38,302 nucleotides of DNA from assembly GCA_014859065.1 (NCBI GenBank), contig JACUUU010000003.1, positions 1 to 38,302 on the forward strand, given 5' to 3'. This document shows, in pieces, positions 15,870 through 25,440 of the stretch. Every line of letters begins with the position of its first letter. Within the stretch, counting starts at the first letter, position 1. The stretch comes from Anaerolineales bacterium (GTDB lineage: Bacteria; Chloroflexota; Anaerolineae; Anaerolineales; UBA4823). The notes under the pieces were generated by a model. That model worked only from the letters and a program-made list of their open reading frames with translations, was not told the origin of the DNA and made no database searches. A program made the translations under genes and the position numbers.

Positions 15870-15917
15870 CCGGAGTCTGATTCTTTCCTGTACATATACA
15901 GCAAGGTCGGACTCCGG
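15870..15917 (+). promoter_or_regulatory. Intercistronic hairpin between binding protein and permease genes
   Basis: CCGGAGTCTGA (15870-15880) pairs with TCGGACTCCGG (15907-15917) with one T-G pair, and a second stem CTGTA/TACAG (15888-15892 with 15897-15901) is nested inside. No T run follows. Such a structure can protect the upstream mRNA end or partly attenuate downstream expression. Confidence 0.7.
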
Positions 15918-15940
15918 AATTATCATAAATTCGCATTCTT

Positions 15941-16975
15941 ATGACTCGCTATATCGCCCGTCGTTTACTTCAAGCCATCCCACTTCTCTTCATCATCAGT
16001 TTCGCATTGTTCTTCATGATGCAGAAAATGGGAGATCCGCTGGCTACTATGGGTGGTCGGACTATGACCCGCTCTGCAGACCGCGAAAGGCTCACCCGTC
16101 AGCTTGGCCTGGATAAACCGATCGTCGTCCAGTATCTCTACTGGTTGATCGGAAATGATTGGACCATGATTGATATGGACGGGGATGGCATTGCCGAGAC
16201 ACCGGGAACTCGTAAAGGAGTGCTGCGCGGTGACTTTGGCACCTCCCTGGTCAGCCGCGGCCGACCGGTGCTGGACGTGATCTGGGACCGGCTTCCTAAT
16301 ACTTTATTGTTGATGCTCACTGCGGAAGTGATCATCATCCTGGGTGCGCTGTTGATCGGGGTTTATTCTGCGCTGCGCCAGTATTCATTTGTTGATAACA
16401 CTGTCACCAGCGTAACCTTCGTGCTGTATTCCATGCCGGTATTCTTCTTTGCCCTGGTGGTCATGTACATCTTTGCAGTCAATTTCAAACGTTGGGGGCT
16501 GCCTTATTTGCCGACCGTCGGGATGTTTGACCCCATGGTTGGTAAAACTCCATTTGAAGTTGCCAAGCACATGGTTCTACCGGTAATGACCCTTTCATTC
16601 GGTTATTTCGCAGCTTACAGCCGCTACATCCGCAGCGCCATGTTGGAAGTCCTCAGCAAAGATTTCATCCGCACTGCTAAATCAAAGGGATTACCCCGCC
16701 ACCAGGTTGTCTATATCCACGCTTTGAAGAACGCCTCGCTACCCATTGTCACTGTAATCGGGTTAGATTTACCTTTCCTTTTGGGAGGGGCAATCGTCAC
16801 CGAGCGCATATTCGCCTGGCCAGGGATGGGCCGCCTGTTCCTGGATCACGTCTCGCGCGCCGACACACCCGTGGTCATGGGTATTTTAATGTTGATCGCC
16901 ACGGCAGTGATCGTCTTCCAGATCATCACCGATATTGTCTACGCCTGGCTCGACCCCCGTATCCGTTATGACTGA
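15941..16975 (+). CDS. Peptide ABC transporter permease, DppB/OppB type
   Basis: A 344-residue inner-membrane protein with about six transmembrane segments. The N-terminal MTRYIARRLLQAIPLLFIISFALFF-type helix is typical of DppB. A periplasm-side segment of about 60 residues holds DKPIVVQYLYWLIGND. The cytoplasmic EAA loop that docks the ATPases is visible as EVLSKDFIRTAKSKGLPRHQ. It forms the pore with the second permease, whose gene overlaps its 3' end by 8 nt. No ribosome binding sequence is obvious before ATG 15941, so translation may be weak or coupled across the hairpin region. Confidence 0.95.
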   Translation: MTRYIARRLLQAIPLLFIISFALFFMMQKMGDPLATMGGRTMTRSADRERLTRQLGLDKPIVVQYLYWLIGNDWTMIDMDGDGIAETPGTRKGVLRGDFGTSLVSRGRPVLDVIWDRLPNTLLLMLTAEVIIILGALLIGVYSALRQYSFVDNTVTSVTFVLYSMPVFFFALVVMYIFAVNFKRWGLPYLPTVGMFDPMVGKTPFEVAKHMVLPVMTLSFGYFAAYSRYIRSAMLEVLSKDFIRTAKSKGLPRHQVVYIHALKNASLPIVTVIGLDLPFLLGGAIVTERIFAWPGMGRLFLDHVSRADTPVVMGILMLIATAVIVFQIITDIVYAWLDPRIRYD

Positions 16976-17924
16976 TATTTCACGACCTGCGGAAGCAAAA
17001 AACTTGCTGACACCTGATATTTTAGAAGCGCCTCCATTGAGCTTAAGCCAGATGGCCTGGCTACGTTTCCGCCGCCACCGCATGGCGATCTTTGGCTGTG
17101 TGGTGCTCTTACTAATCATCTTCTATTCACTCGGCGGTTCACTCATCTTCAGCGAAGGGGATGCTAACCGCACCGATACCACCAAGCGCCTGCAATCTCC
17201 TTCTGCCGCGCACCCCTTTGGTACCGATACTATTGGACGGGACATCCTGGCTCGTACCATATATGGTGGCCAGATCTCATTACTGATTGGTTTGACGGCT
17301 GTTATAGTCCAGGTTTTTATCGGGGTAATAATCGGAGCATTATCCGGTTACTTTGGTGGTTGGTTGGACAGTATCCTGATGCGTTTAACTGAGGCGGTCC
17401 TGGTTGTACCCCAAATTTTCCTTCTATTAGTTATGGCGAAATATTTTGGAGGTCAGCTTCCCAATATCAACCTCCTTGGTCGTACTCTTAGTGGCAGTGT
17501 GATAGTGATTATCCTGATTATCGGTGCGACCAGCTGGCCATATCTAGCCCGCATAGTGCGCGCGGAATTCCTATCATTGAAAGAAAACGAGTTCATACTG
17601 GCAGCCCGAGCGATCGGGACTCCCACCAGTCAGATCATATTTCGCCATCTCTTACCCAACAGCATTGCCCCTATTGTGGTGACAGCAACTTTAGGAGTTG
17701 CCAATGCCATCACCCTGGAAGCTTATATCAGCTTCTTAGGATTAGGAGTGCGGCCTCCTACCGCAACCTGGGGTAATATGCTGGAAGGTGCGTATAATTA
17801 CATCGAGACTGCTTATTGGTTGTGGTTGTTCCCCGGCTTGTTGATCGTTTTGATTGTATTGAGTATTAATTTTATCGGGGATGGTCTGCGGGATGCCCTT
17901 GATCCCCGTAGTAGAGCTGTTTAA
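16968..17924 (+). CDS. Peptide ABC transporter permease, DppC/OppC type
   Basis: A 318-residue membrane protein. It has the short N-terminal OppC domain (LSQMAWLRFRRHRMAIFGC leading into the first helix), a loop with HPFGTDTIGRDILARTIYGG typical of DppC, then about five more helices. The EAA loop is ENEFILAARAIGTPTSQIIFR. The C-terminus FIGDGLRDALDPRSR is diagnostic for the family. ATG 16968 overlaps the previous stop, suggesting translational coupling; an in-frame TTG at 16935 would extend it but is less likely. It pairs with the DppB-like permease. Confidence 0.95.
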   Translation: MTDISRPAEAKNLLTPDILEAPPLSLSQMAWLRFRRHRMAIFGCVVLLLIIFYSLGGSLIFSEGDANRTDTTKRLQSPSAAHPFGTDTIGRDILARTIYGGQISLLIGLTAVIVQVFIGVIIGALSGYFGGWLDSILMRLTEAVLVVPQIFLLLVMAKYFGGQLPNINLLGRTLSGSVIVIILIIGATSWPYLARIVRAEFLSLKENEFILAARAIGTPTSQIIFRHLLPNSIAPIVVTATLGVANAITLEAYISFLGLGVRPPTATWGNMLEGAYNYIETAYWLWLFPGLLIVLIVLSINFIGDGLRDALDPRSRAV

Positions 17925-18001
17925 TGGTTGGAATGATTATATGATGTCCTTCTATGGTACAAGTGCCTCTACGTCATCACGAATTCATTGAACAAAATTT
18001 T

Positions 18002-18988
18002 ATGACCTACCTCCTCGAAGTTAACGATCTCAAGACTCGCTTTCGTACCCCCGAAGGGACAGTATTCGCCGTCAATGGGGTTTCCTTTCATCTCGAAGAT
18101 GGAGAGACCCTGGCTGTTGTTGGTGAGAGTGGTTGTGGCAAGTCTGTAACGATGCTTTCCTTGTTAGGCTTGATCCCTATACCTCCAGGTGAGATCGCCA
18201 GTGGCAGCGCATTTTACCGCGGGAAAGACCTCTTAAAGCTGACCGATATCCAATTGGAGGATATCCGTGGCAAGGAAATCGCCATGATCTTTCAAGACCC
18301 GATGACCTCCCTCAACCCGGTATTAACCATCGGCCGGCAGATTACCGAGACAATGTGCACCCACACCAACCTTTCCAAGAAACAAACCAGAGAGCGAGCT
18401 ATCGAGCTGCTCCAAGCTGTGGGTATCTCTGATCCTGGTCGCTGTCTCGATGAATTTCCACATCAATTCTCCGGCGGTATGCGGCAGCGTGTGATGATCG
18501 CCATGGCGCTCTCCTGCGAACCTGCCCTGCTAATTGCCGACGAGCCCACAACTGCTCTGGATGTAACAATTCAAGCCCAGATCGTCGAGCTGGTCATTCG
18601 TCTTAGGGAACAAATGGGTATGACAATCATCTGGATCACCCATGACCTGGGAGTAATCGCCAGTCTGGCAGACCGGGTGATCGTTATGTATGCTGGTTAT
18701 ATAGTCGAAGAAGCAAAAGTGGACGATATCTACGACGATCCCCGTCATCCCTATACTCTGGCTTTATTGGCTGCTTTGCCGCGCGTAGACTATCGTCGAA
18801 AGCAACGCCTGAAATCCATCCCTGGCGCTCCTCCCAACCTCCTGGTCGAGCCATCGGGATGCCCATTCGCGGTGCGTTGCGAATTTGCCTTCGATCGCTG
18901 TAGAGAAGAGAATCCACAACTGCTACCAATTTCTAACGATCATAAAATCTCTTGCTGGATTGATGTAAAGACTGGTAAACCCAGATGA
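18002..18988 (+). CDS. Peptide ABC transporter ATPase, DppD/OppD type
   Basis: About 328 residues. Walker A is GESGCGKS, the signature is [15 protein letters not shown] and Walker B is [13 protein letters not shown]; the switch histidine follows in ITHDLG. The C-terminal oligopeptide/dipeptide transporter region has the [12 protein letters not shown] stretch and a four-cysteine cluster ([15 protein letters not shown] to SCW) that in this subfamily can hold an iron-sulfur centre. Start choice is uncertain: ATG 18002 begins at [14 protein letters not shown], which matches the family N-terminus, while ATG 17954 would add 16 atypical residues. Neither has a clear ribosome binding site. It overlaps the next ATPase gene by 4 nt. 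Confidence 0.94.
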   Translation: MTYLLEVNDLKTRFRTPEGTVFAVNGVSFHLEDGETLAVVGESGCGKSVTMLSLLGLIPIPPGEIASGSAFYRGKDLLKLTDIQLEDIRGKEIAMIFQDPMTSLNPVLTIGRQITETMCTHTNLSKKQTRERAIELLQAVGISDPGRCLDEFPHQFSGGMRQRVMIAMALSCEPALLIADEPTTALDVTIQAQIVELVIRLREQMGMTIIWITHDLGVIASLADRVIVMYAGYIVEEAKVDDIYDDPRHPYTLALLAALPRVDYRRKQRLKSIPGAPPNLLVEPSGCPFAVRCEFAFDRCREENPQLLPISNDHKISCWIDVKTGKPR

Positions 18989-19971
18989 ACGATCCTTTGC
19001 ATCCATTAGTGCAGGTCCAAGGCCTCAAGAAGCATTTTCCTATCAAACGCGGCATCGTTATAGAGCGCCAGGTCGGAGCGGTACGCGCCGTTGACGGTCT
19101 TTGGTTTGATATTTATCGGGGTGAGACATTGGGTCTGGTTGGAGAGAGTGGCTGCGGAAAGACCACTGCTGGACGAACCATACTAGGGTTGTACCCACCG
19201 ACTGAAGGTGATGTAACCATCGACGATCACAATCTCAATTTAAAGAACAAACGCGAGATGCTTGCCATCCGCCGAAAAGCTCAAATGATCTTCCAGGACC
19301 CATTCGCATCATTAAACCCAAAGTGGACCGTCAGCGCTATTGTTGGGGAACCATTACGGGTACATAAGCTGGCAGGCAATCAAAAAGAAAGAACCGCGCG
19401 GGTCAAGGAACTACTGAACCTGGTTGGGCTAAGCAGCAGTCACGTAAATCGCTTCCCTCACGAATTCTCCGGCGGTCAACGCCAGAGGATTGGCATCGCC
19501 CGCGCTTTAGCTTCTGACCCACTTTTTATCGTCTGTGATGAGCCCATTTCCGCCTTGGATGTTTCCATCCAGGCTCAAGTCGTCAACCTGTTGGAAGATC
19601 TACAAGATCGGCTGCAGTTGACCTATTTATTCATCGCTCACGACTTGAGCATGGTGCGCCATATTTGTGACCGGGTGGCTGTGATGTACCTGGGGTTGAT
19701 CGTAGAATTAACTAGTCGGGACGAATTATACGAAAAACCATTACACCCTTACACCAAAGCATTGCTCTCCGCCGTCCCAATACCTGATCCCAAAAAAGAG
19801 CGCCTCCGCCAGAGGACTGTGTTGGAGGGCGATGTGCCCAGCCCTGTCAACCCTCCACCCGGATGCCGTTTTCACCCCCGCTGCCCAATAGCCGTTGAAC
19901 GTTGTTCCCAAGATGAACCAGAGTGGCGCGAGGTTACCCCAAATCATTGGGTAGCCTGTCATCTAGTCTAG
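18985..19971 (+). CDS. Peptide ABC transporter ATPase, DppF/OppF type
   Basis: A 328-residue partner ATPase. It begins with [16 protein letters not shown], typical of OppF. Walker A is GESGCGKTT, the signature is [15 protein letters not shown], Walker B is [12 protein letters not shown], and the switch His is in IAHDLS. The C-terminal region includes [12 protein letters not shown] and cysteines in [15 protein letters not shown] and ACHLV. It should form a heterodimer with the DppD-like subunit to drive peptide import. The ATGA overlap with the previous gene indicates translational coupling. The S9 peptidase gene starts 33 nt later. Confidence 0.95.
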   Translation: MNDPLHPLVQVQGLKKHFPIKRGIVIERQVGAVRAVDGLWFDIYRGETLGLVGESGCGKTTAGRTILGLYPPTEGDVTIDDHNLNLKNKREMLAIRRKAQMIFQDPFASLNPKWTVSAIVGEPLRVHKLAGNQKERTARVKELLNLVGLSSSHVNRFPHEFSGGQRQRIGIARALASDPLFIVCDEPISALDVSIQAQVVNLLEDLQDRLQLTYLFIAHDLSMVRHICDRVAVMYLGLIVELTSRDELYEKPLHPYTKALLSAVPIPDPKKERLRQRTVLEGDVPSPVNPPPGCRFHPRCPIAVERCSQDEPEWREVTPNHWVACHLV

Positions 19972-20004
19972 AACTTGTTGGTAAAATACATCCAAAGGTG
20001 AAAC

Positions 20005-21873
20005 ATGCTACATCCTGTTTTGGATTTAGAACAGCTTTTGCGCGTCCCTCATGTTGACCCAGATCTGGGGTACGATATTTCCCCGGATGGCAAAAGGATT
20101 GCCTTTGCCTGGAATCCAACCGGTCAATGGGAGATCTATGAGGTTAACTTATATCCCAATAGCAAAGACACAGATCCAGCAATCTCCAGCAAACCACAAC
20201 CGCAGATCAACATTTCGCCTCAACTCGTTTCTGAAGGTGATGGTGCTAAATTCGCTCCTCGTTATTCCCCAAATGGCAGGAAACTGGCTTATGCTGTGGA
20301 TCTGGAGGGGGGAGAGAACTTTGATATTTACGTTTTTGACCGGGATACTGGGGAACATGTCAACCTCACCCCAAACACACCTGACGCCATCCAGCCCAAC
20401 ACCTGCTGGTCTCCGGATGGTTCCCAAATAGCTTTCTTATGGGATCGTTCCGGATGTTTTCAAACATATGTCATGCCAGCAGAGGGGGGAGAAGCTCGCC
20501 TCATTCTAGACATACCTTTCCCTGGATGGGATGTCCGTTGGTCACCTGACGGAAGGCACATTGCTGTGGTTGTCGAAGGACGGGGGCAGGATTTCCACAC
20601 CTACATCGTCCCGGTGGATGGTGGTGAAGCATGGTCGCTAGCAATTGAAAACGAGGCGATTAACGCCTTTGCATCTCGATGGTCTCTAGATGGAATGTCC
20701 TTAGCATTTAGCTCTGACTATCATGGCTATTACAATCTAGGCATTTATGAACTGGAAACCCGCAAGATAACCTGGGTGACAGATGGCGAGGGAGACAAAG
20801 GATCACCGAGCTGGTCGCCAGATGGTGAAAAATTGGCATTTGTGCTTTCCAAAGGAGCTCAGGCCTGGCTGGGCATCTTACAGCTTGGTGACAAATCCAT
20901 ACGCTTCTACCAAATTGAACCAGGGGTAATTTATGAGCCGCGTTTTACCTCAGATGGTGAGGGTTTTGTTTTCATCTTTGAGAACTACCGTCATCCAGAC
21001 GATTTCTGGCAGTTCTCCCTGGCAGATGAAAAAATGCACCAACTCACACAATCATTGCCGCCTGAGGTGCAAAATACGCACTTCATCATCCCCAGGGAGA
21101 TCAATTACCCTGCTATGGATGGCGCCAGTGTACCTGCCATACTATTTAAACCACAACAATCAGAACCTCTTCCTCCAGCTGTGGTAATCATCCATGGTGG
21201 CCCTACCTGGTTATTCCAATTCTTTTGGTATCCGATTATGCAGCATATGGCCAGTCGCGGCTGGGTAGTTCTGGCACCAAATTATCGGGGTTCCAGCGGA
21301 TATGGGCGTGAATGGCAGCTGGCTAACCGTTTCGACCTGGGAGGTGTAGACACGCGCGATGTCGTGGCTGGCGCCGATTACCTTGTAAAAGAAGGTCTTG
21401 CAGATCCTGCCCGAATCGCGGTCACAGGCACCTCGCACGGTGGTTACTTGACCATGACCTGCCTGACACAATATCCTGACCGTTGGGCAGCCGGTTCAGC
21501 AGTGGTTCCTTTCTTGAATTGGTTTACCTCCCACAAGAATTCTCGCGAAGACTTGCAGCATTGGGACAGAGAGAATTTTGGGGATCCACAGGAGAACTAT
21601 AACCTGTGGTATGAACGGTCGCCTTTCTTCTTCCTGGATCGTATTCAAGCTCCAGTACAACTAATCTGCGGTGCGCACGACCCACGCTGTCCCGCCAGTG
21701 AGTCCATTGCTGCTCGAGATGCGCTGGTAACCTTGAAAAAACCAGTTGATTTTGTTCTCTATCCGGACGAGGGTCACGGCTTTCTAAAGATTGAAAACGT
21801 CGTTGATGCTGCTTTGAAGCGAGCTGCTTTCTTGGCAAAGGCATTGGAGGCAGAAGGTCACGATGGGAAATAA
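20005..21873 (+). CDS. S9 family (prolyl oligopeptidase-type) serine peptidase
   Basis: A 622-residue protein with no signal peptide, so cytoplasmic. The N-terminal half is a beta-propeller with repeated YSPNG, WSPDG and TSDG blades (about residues 15-370) that limits access to short peptides. The C-terminal alpha/beta-hydrolase has the triad S477 (GTSHGGY), D559 (GAHDPRCP) and H591 (DEGHGF), with the VVIIHGGP oxyanion segment. It resembles acylaminoacyl-peptidase/dipeptidyl-peptidase relatives. Its position 33 nt behind the peptide importer suggests it cleaves imported peptides. GAAAGGTGA-like bases precede ATG 20005. The last 11 nt overlap the flavoprotein gene. Confidence 0.94.
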   Translation: MLHPVLDLEQLLRVPHVDPDLGYDISPDGKRIAFAWNPTGQWEIYEVNLYPNSKDTDPAISSKPQPQINISPQLVSEGDGAKFAPRYSPNGRKLAYAVDLEGGENFDIYVFDRDTGEHVNLTPNTPDAIQPNTCWSPDGSQIAFLWDRSGCFQTYVMPAEGGEARLILDIPFPGWDVRWSPDGRHIAVVVEGRGQDFHTYIVPVDGGEAWSLAIENEAINAFASRWSLDGMSLAFSSDYHGYYNLGIYELETRKITWVTDGEGDKGSPSWSPDGEKLAFVLSKGAQAWLGILQLGDKSIRFYQIEPGVIYEPRFTSDGEGFVFIFENYRHPDDFWQFSLADEKMHQLTQSLPPEVQNTHFIIPREINYPAMDGASVPAILFKPQQSEPLPPAVVIIHGGPTWLFQFFWYPIMQHMASRGWVVLAPNYRGSSGYGREWQLANRFDLGGVDTRDVVAGADYLVKEGLADPARIAVTGTSHGGYLTMTCLTQYPDRWAAGSAVVPFLNWFTSHKNSREDLQHWDRENFGDPQENYNLWYERSPFFFLDRIQAPVQLICGAHDPRCPASESIAARDALVTLKKPVDFVLYPDEGHGFLKIENVVDAALKRAAFLAKALEAEGHDGK

Positions 21874-23023
21874 GCAAAAAGTCGATCTCTTGGTCATCGG
21901 TAGTGGCCCAGCAGGGCTTTCCACTGCCCTCCACCTGGTGAAGCATGATAAATCTTGGGCAGACCGCATCGTGATCGTTGAAAGGGATTCCCATCCCCGA
22001 CCGAAACTATGTGGTGGAGGCATAACTCGTCTAGGTTTAGATCTGTTGAAAGATTTAGGTATTGCCTATCCTCTACCCATCCCTATGGTGGAGGTGGATG
22101 ATGTCCGCCTGGTTTACAGCGAGCGCACAATCCATGTACGTGGGAAACCACAATTTGTGGTCGTCTATCGGTCAGATTTTGATGATTATTTAGCGAAGTT
22201 GGTGCAACAATCTGGTATTGTCATCCATGAAAACGAAGAAGGCAAATCTCTGCAGAGCAATGAGAAATACGTAACCGTAGAAACCAATAAATGCACCTAC
22301 CATGCGCGCGCAGTTGTGGGTGCAGACGGCTCCAATGGGATCACTCGAAGATTCGTCAATGGTCCTGGTCAGCCAAATCGGGTTGCACGCCTGTTGGAAG
22401 TGATCACATCCGCACCTGAGAACGCCGCTCACTTCATCGACCGCTTTGCCCATTTTGATTTCACACCTGTGGATGAACAACTGCAAGGGTATGCATGGGT
22501 TTTCCCAGCAAATATAAACCAGCAGCCAAGCTTTAATCGTGGAGTATACGATGCCCGATTAGCTCGCCAGCGCCCGCGCGCCAGTCTGCCCAATATCCTC
22601 GCAGACTCAATGCAGACCCATTTCAACGAGCCTTACACAACCCAATTAGCCGGGCATCCTATTCATTTGTTCACTCCCAGGAACCGTCTCTCAGTTCCAA
22701 GACTTTTACTCGCCGGAGATTCTGCAGGAGTCGACCCCCTCTTTGGCGAGGGTATCTCCCCAGCCTTAGCGTATGGCAAGCTCGCGGCGATTACCCTCAA
22801 GCGAGCTTTTCAGACCGGCGATTTTTCTTTTCGGGATTACCGGCGACGAGTCCTTGTATCAAAGCTGGGTTGGTACCTGACACTACGCTGGATCATTGCC
22901 TGGACATGCTATCACCTCAGCGGCAAACGCCGGTTCATGCATACTCTGTGGACCGTTGGTGGTCTCTTAGCCCGGGTTTGGCCAGAACCAGAAACTCTGC
23001 ATTCTTCGAAATTCCACGAATGA
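21863..23023 (+). CDS. Geranylgeranyl reductase family FAD-dependent oxidoreductase
   Basis: A 386-residue flavoprotein. The FAD/NAD-binding motif VIGSGPAGLSTALHL is at residues 10-24, GGGITRLGLDLL follows after the first third, and the second FAD motif LLAGDSAGVDPLFGEGISPALAYG is near 287-310. These match the geranylgeranyl reductase/PHBH superfamily. The C-terminal part is hydrophobic and aromatic (LGWYLTLRWIIAWTCYH), suggesting membrane association. It may reduce polyprenyl chains of quinones or lipids, or act on another hydrophobic substrate; this is family inference. The gene overlaps the S9 peptidase by 11 nt, so it is translated from the same message. Confidence 0.88.
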   Translation: MGNKQKVDLLVIGSGPAGLSTALHLVKHDKSWADRIVIVERDSHPRPKLCGGGITRLGLDLLKDLGIAYPLPIPMVEVDDVRLVYSERTIHVRGKPQFVVVYRSDFDDYLAKLVQQSGIVIHENEEGKSLQSNEKYVTVETNKCTYHARAVVGADGSNGITRRFVNGPGQPNRVARLLEVITSAPENAAHFIDRFAHFDFTPVDEQLQGYAWVFPANINQQPSFNRGVYDARLARQRPRASLPNILADSMQTHFNEPYTTQLAGHPIHLFTPRNRLSVPRLLLAGDSAGVDPLFGEGISPALAYGKLAAITLKRAFQTGDFSFRDYRRRVLVSKLGWYLTLRWIIAWTCYHLSGKRRFMHTLWTVGGLLARVWPEPETLHSSKFHE

Positions 23024-23099
23024 GGAACCTCTGTGTGTTCAGCTAAAATATTAATCAGGACTGAATGATCAAAGCAATCCTACGAGACTATAAAATTAC

Positions 23100-23921
23100 A
23101 TGAAGCGACCTCAAATCCTATTAACTAACGACGATGGTATCGATTCCCCCGGTTTGTGGACAGCTGCGGAAGCTCTCTCAAAGCTGGGTTTTGTGAATGT
23201 GGTTGCACCACGGGAGCAGTGTTCTGGATCTGGCCGAAGTATGCCGATGACTTCTGATGGAATCATCCACTCACAAGAATTAAGGGTAGGCGAAAAAGAT
23301 TGGACCGTGTTTGCTGTTGGTGGTTCACCTGCTCAGGCAGTCCTCCACGGTGTCTTAGAGGTGCTGGCGGAACCACCTGACCTGGTTGTTTCTGGAATTA
23401 ACTACGGTGAAAACTTAGGGACAGGCATCACCATCTCCGGCACTGTTGGCGCTGCCCTGGAAGCTGCCTCTCTGGGCTTTCCAGCTTTAGCGATCTCTCT
23501 CGAGACAGAGCGCGACTTCCATCTTTCTTATTCAACAGAGATAAATTTCTCTGCTGCAGGATATTTTGCGGCATATTTCGGGAAAATTCTGCTCGATAAG
23601 CAAATGCCAGCGGACGTGCACATCTTAAAGGTGGATGTACCCTCAGATGCGACAGAAAAAACCCCCTGGCAGATCACCCGCCTGTCAAGGGTTCGCTATT
23701 ACGAACCTACCCCTCCTGAGAGAGATTCCTTGGATTTGCCTGGTCGGGTGGGCTACCGCGTGTCAGGCAACCTTCCCCAAGAAGATATCGAGTCCGATGT
23801 TTATGCTATCAGGGTAAATAGGGTGGTCTCAGTGACACCCTTGAGCCTGGATATGACCTCCAGAGTTCACCCACATGAATTGGGCAAGGTTATGTGCCAG
23901 GAAGGTAATATTCCAAGATAG
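23100..23921 (+). CDS. surE: 5'/3'-nucleotidase SurE
   Basis: A 273-residue metal-dependent nucleotidase. The N-terminus ILLTNDDGIDSPGL carries the metal-binding Asp pair (D11, D12). The conserved loop REQCSGSGRSMPM supplies the metal-binding Ser, and SGINYGENLGT the Asn. Where the family often has GTPADC, this protein has GGSPAQAV. It is expected to dephosphorylate nucleoside monophosphates and similar small phosphates in the cytoplasm. It follows the flavoprotein gene by 76 nt and converges on the inositol-phosphatase-like gene with only 6 nt between stops. Confidence 0.94.
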   Translation: MKRPQILLTNDDGIDSPGLWTAAEALSKLGFVNVVAPREQCSGSGRSMPMTSDGIIHSQELRVGEKDWTVFAVGGSPAQAVLHGVLEVLAEPPDLVVSGINYGENLGTGITISGTVGAALEAASLGFPALAISLETERDFHLSYSTEINFSAAGYFAAYFGKILLDKQMPADVHILKVDVPSDATEKTPWQITRLSRVRYYEPTPPERDSLDLPGRVGYRVSGNLPQEDIESDVYAIRVNRVVSVTPLSLDMTSRVHPHELGKVMCQEGNIPR

Positions 23922-23927
23922 GCAGGG

Positions 23928-24737
23928 TTATTCTTTGATTTCCGAAAATTTGTGAAAAACTTGCAGCATCAGCGGGTGGATAGTGGAATTGGCAGCCAAT
24001 ATAGATTGTGGAGGTGACATGAAATCTGCCCCGCCCTGCATGTTGGTCACCACTGCCCCGGCTTCCCTGGCAATCAATCCACCAGCTGCAACATCCCAGG
24101 AGTTGAGGCGCATCTCCCAAAAACCATCAAAACGACCGTTAGCCACGTAACACAGGTCCATGGCAGCAGACCCCAATCGACGAACACCCTGGCTGTTTTT
24201 TGAAAAATAAGCAAAATAATCCAGGTTGTTTTGGGGGTTGGAGCGAATATCATATGGGAAACCGGTCACCAACAGGCTGTTGTCCAATACCTGGGTAGTT
24301 GAAACCTTGATCGTTTCTCCATTCAACCAGGCTCCCTTGCCAGATTGAGCAGAGAAACACTCATCTCGGTTTGGATCGTAAACCACACCCAGAAGGATTT
24401 CCCCACTGTTTGCATATGCTATGGATACGGAAAATATGGGTACCCCGTGGGTAAAGTTGACTGTTCCATCCAGGGGATCGATAAACCATTCATGTTCTTT
24501 TGATCCCTTCAACCCGCCGCTTTCTTCGGCAACAATGCTGTGGGATGGAAAGCGTTGGTGGATTTCATGCACCAAATACGATTCGGATTGACGATCGATT
24601 TCTGTCACTGGATTGATCACCCCCTTATAATCAACAGTATGAGTATGGTTGAAACCTGGTCGCGTTCCAAAACCTGCACGTAGTATTTCACCTGCCTGTC
24701 TGGCAAGGCCTTCCAGATCTGAAATGGTTGGGGTCAT
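23928..24737 (-). CDS. Inositol monophosphatase family protein
   Basis: A 269-residue Mg-dependent phosphatase of the IMPase/FBPase/CysQ superfamily. Metal ligands are visible: EESGG (E71, E72), DPLDGTVNFTHG (D88, D90) and the late SWDVAAGGLIAREAG aspartate. The N-terminal NPVTEIDRQSE matches the T-x-x-D site. Substrate (inositol phosphate, fructose bisphosphate, histidinol phosphate or PAP) cannot be decided. ATG 24737 is chosen since the upstream codon at 24761 is TTG and a purine-rich AAGAAGAG lies before 24737. It is the last gene of a minus-strand run behind the HD protein and hutI. Confidence 0.92.
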   Translation of the reverse strand: MTPTISDLEGLARQAGEILRAGFGTRPGFNHTHTVDYKGVINPVTEIDRQSESYLVHEIHQRFPSHSIVAEESGGLKGSKEHEWFIDPLDGTVNFTHGVPIFSVSIAYANSGEILLGVVYDPNRDECFSAQSGKGAWLNGETIKVSTTQVLDNSLLVTGFPYDIRSNPQNNLDYFAYFSKNSQGVRRLGSAAMDLCYVANGRFDGFWEMRLNSWDVAAGGLIAREAGAVVTNMQGGADFMSPPQSILAANSTIHPLMLQVFHKFSEIKE

Positions 24738-24788
24738 AAAGTCTCTTCTTTTTGGGGACAACTCTTCTCTGCGCCCCCGCTATGAAAT

Positions 24789-25430
24789 TTATTGCTCACC
24801 TCGTTCCTCAGCCGCCAGCCGGTTGAAAAAATTCACCATGAATTGGTGGCGGTCTTCGGCAATCTCTCGTGCTGATTGGGTGTGAAGCAAGTCTTTTATC
24901 TTGATTAACTTGAACAAGAATTCATGATACGAACTGTGTGGTTCATTGGGTTGCTTGACCCCGGTCTCCAGGAACTGCTCTGATGGTTCGGAAAACATCG
25001 GCTGACCAACAACAACATCGAAGGCAATCGTGCGTACAACACCAATCGCACCGATAACATCCAGTTTGTCTGCATCAAATAAAACTTTGGCTTCCAAGGT
25101 TTTTGGTGGATCCGAGTTGTGGCGGAAACGATGTGCGCGGATGCAGTGTTGAACTGCTGCGATGCGTTCTTGCGACCAACCTTCAGCCAACAAAACCTCC
25201 TGGGCAAATTTTGCCGAAGATTGATGATGGTCCTGGCGCCCTTGTTCCCCTCCTTCTGTCTGGCTACCTTCTGCATCATGCAGAAGCGCGGCCGCCCGAA
25301 CGATCTCGACATCTGCTCCTTCAACCAATGCCAGGCGCTCAGCCATATGATAGACACGGCGGATATGGTCGAAACCATGGACTGGATCGGTTGGCGAATA
25401 CCATGAACGAGCTTCTTCTAAAGTCAGCAT
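24789..25430 (-). CDS. HD domain phosphohydrolase
   Basis: A 213-residue protein with the HD-domain metal site: GFDHIRRVYHMAERLA (H22), ALLHDAEG (H51-D52), HHQSSAKFAQ, a helix with AVQHCIRAHRF, and VLFDADKLDVIGAIGVVRT, which is typical of the YedJ/HD-hydrolase type. It likely cleaves a phosphate ester or nucleotide; the substrate is unknown. The start lies 10 nt after the hutI stop, so the genes are probably co-transcribed. The next gene (IMPase-like) begins 51 nt downstream. Confidence 0.9.
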   Translation of the reverse strand: MLTLEEARSWYSPTDPVHGFDHIRRVYHMAERLALVEGADVEIVRAAALLHDAEGSQTEGGEQGRQDHHQSSAKFAQEVLLAEGWSQERIAAVQHCIRAHRFRHNSDPPKTLEAKVLFDADKLDVIGAIGVVRTIAFDVVVGQPMFSEPSEQFLETGVKQPNEPHSSYHEFLFKLIKIKDLLHTQSAREIAEDRHQFMVNFFNRLAAEERGEQ

Positions 25431-25440
25431 GGTGAGGCGA

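Noticed and set aside
15478..15936. Minus-strand open frame of 152 codons over the end of the binding protein gene
   Set aside because: It is antisense to a well-supported coding region and its translation resembles no protein family; a frame shadow.
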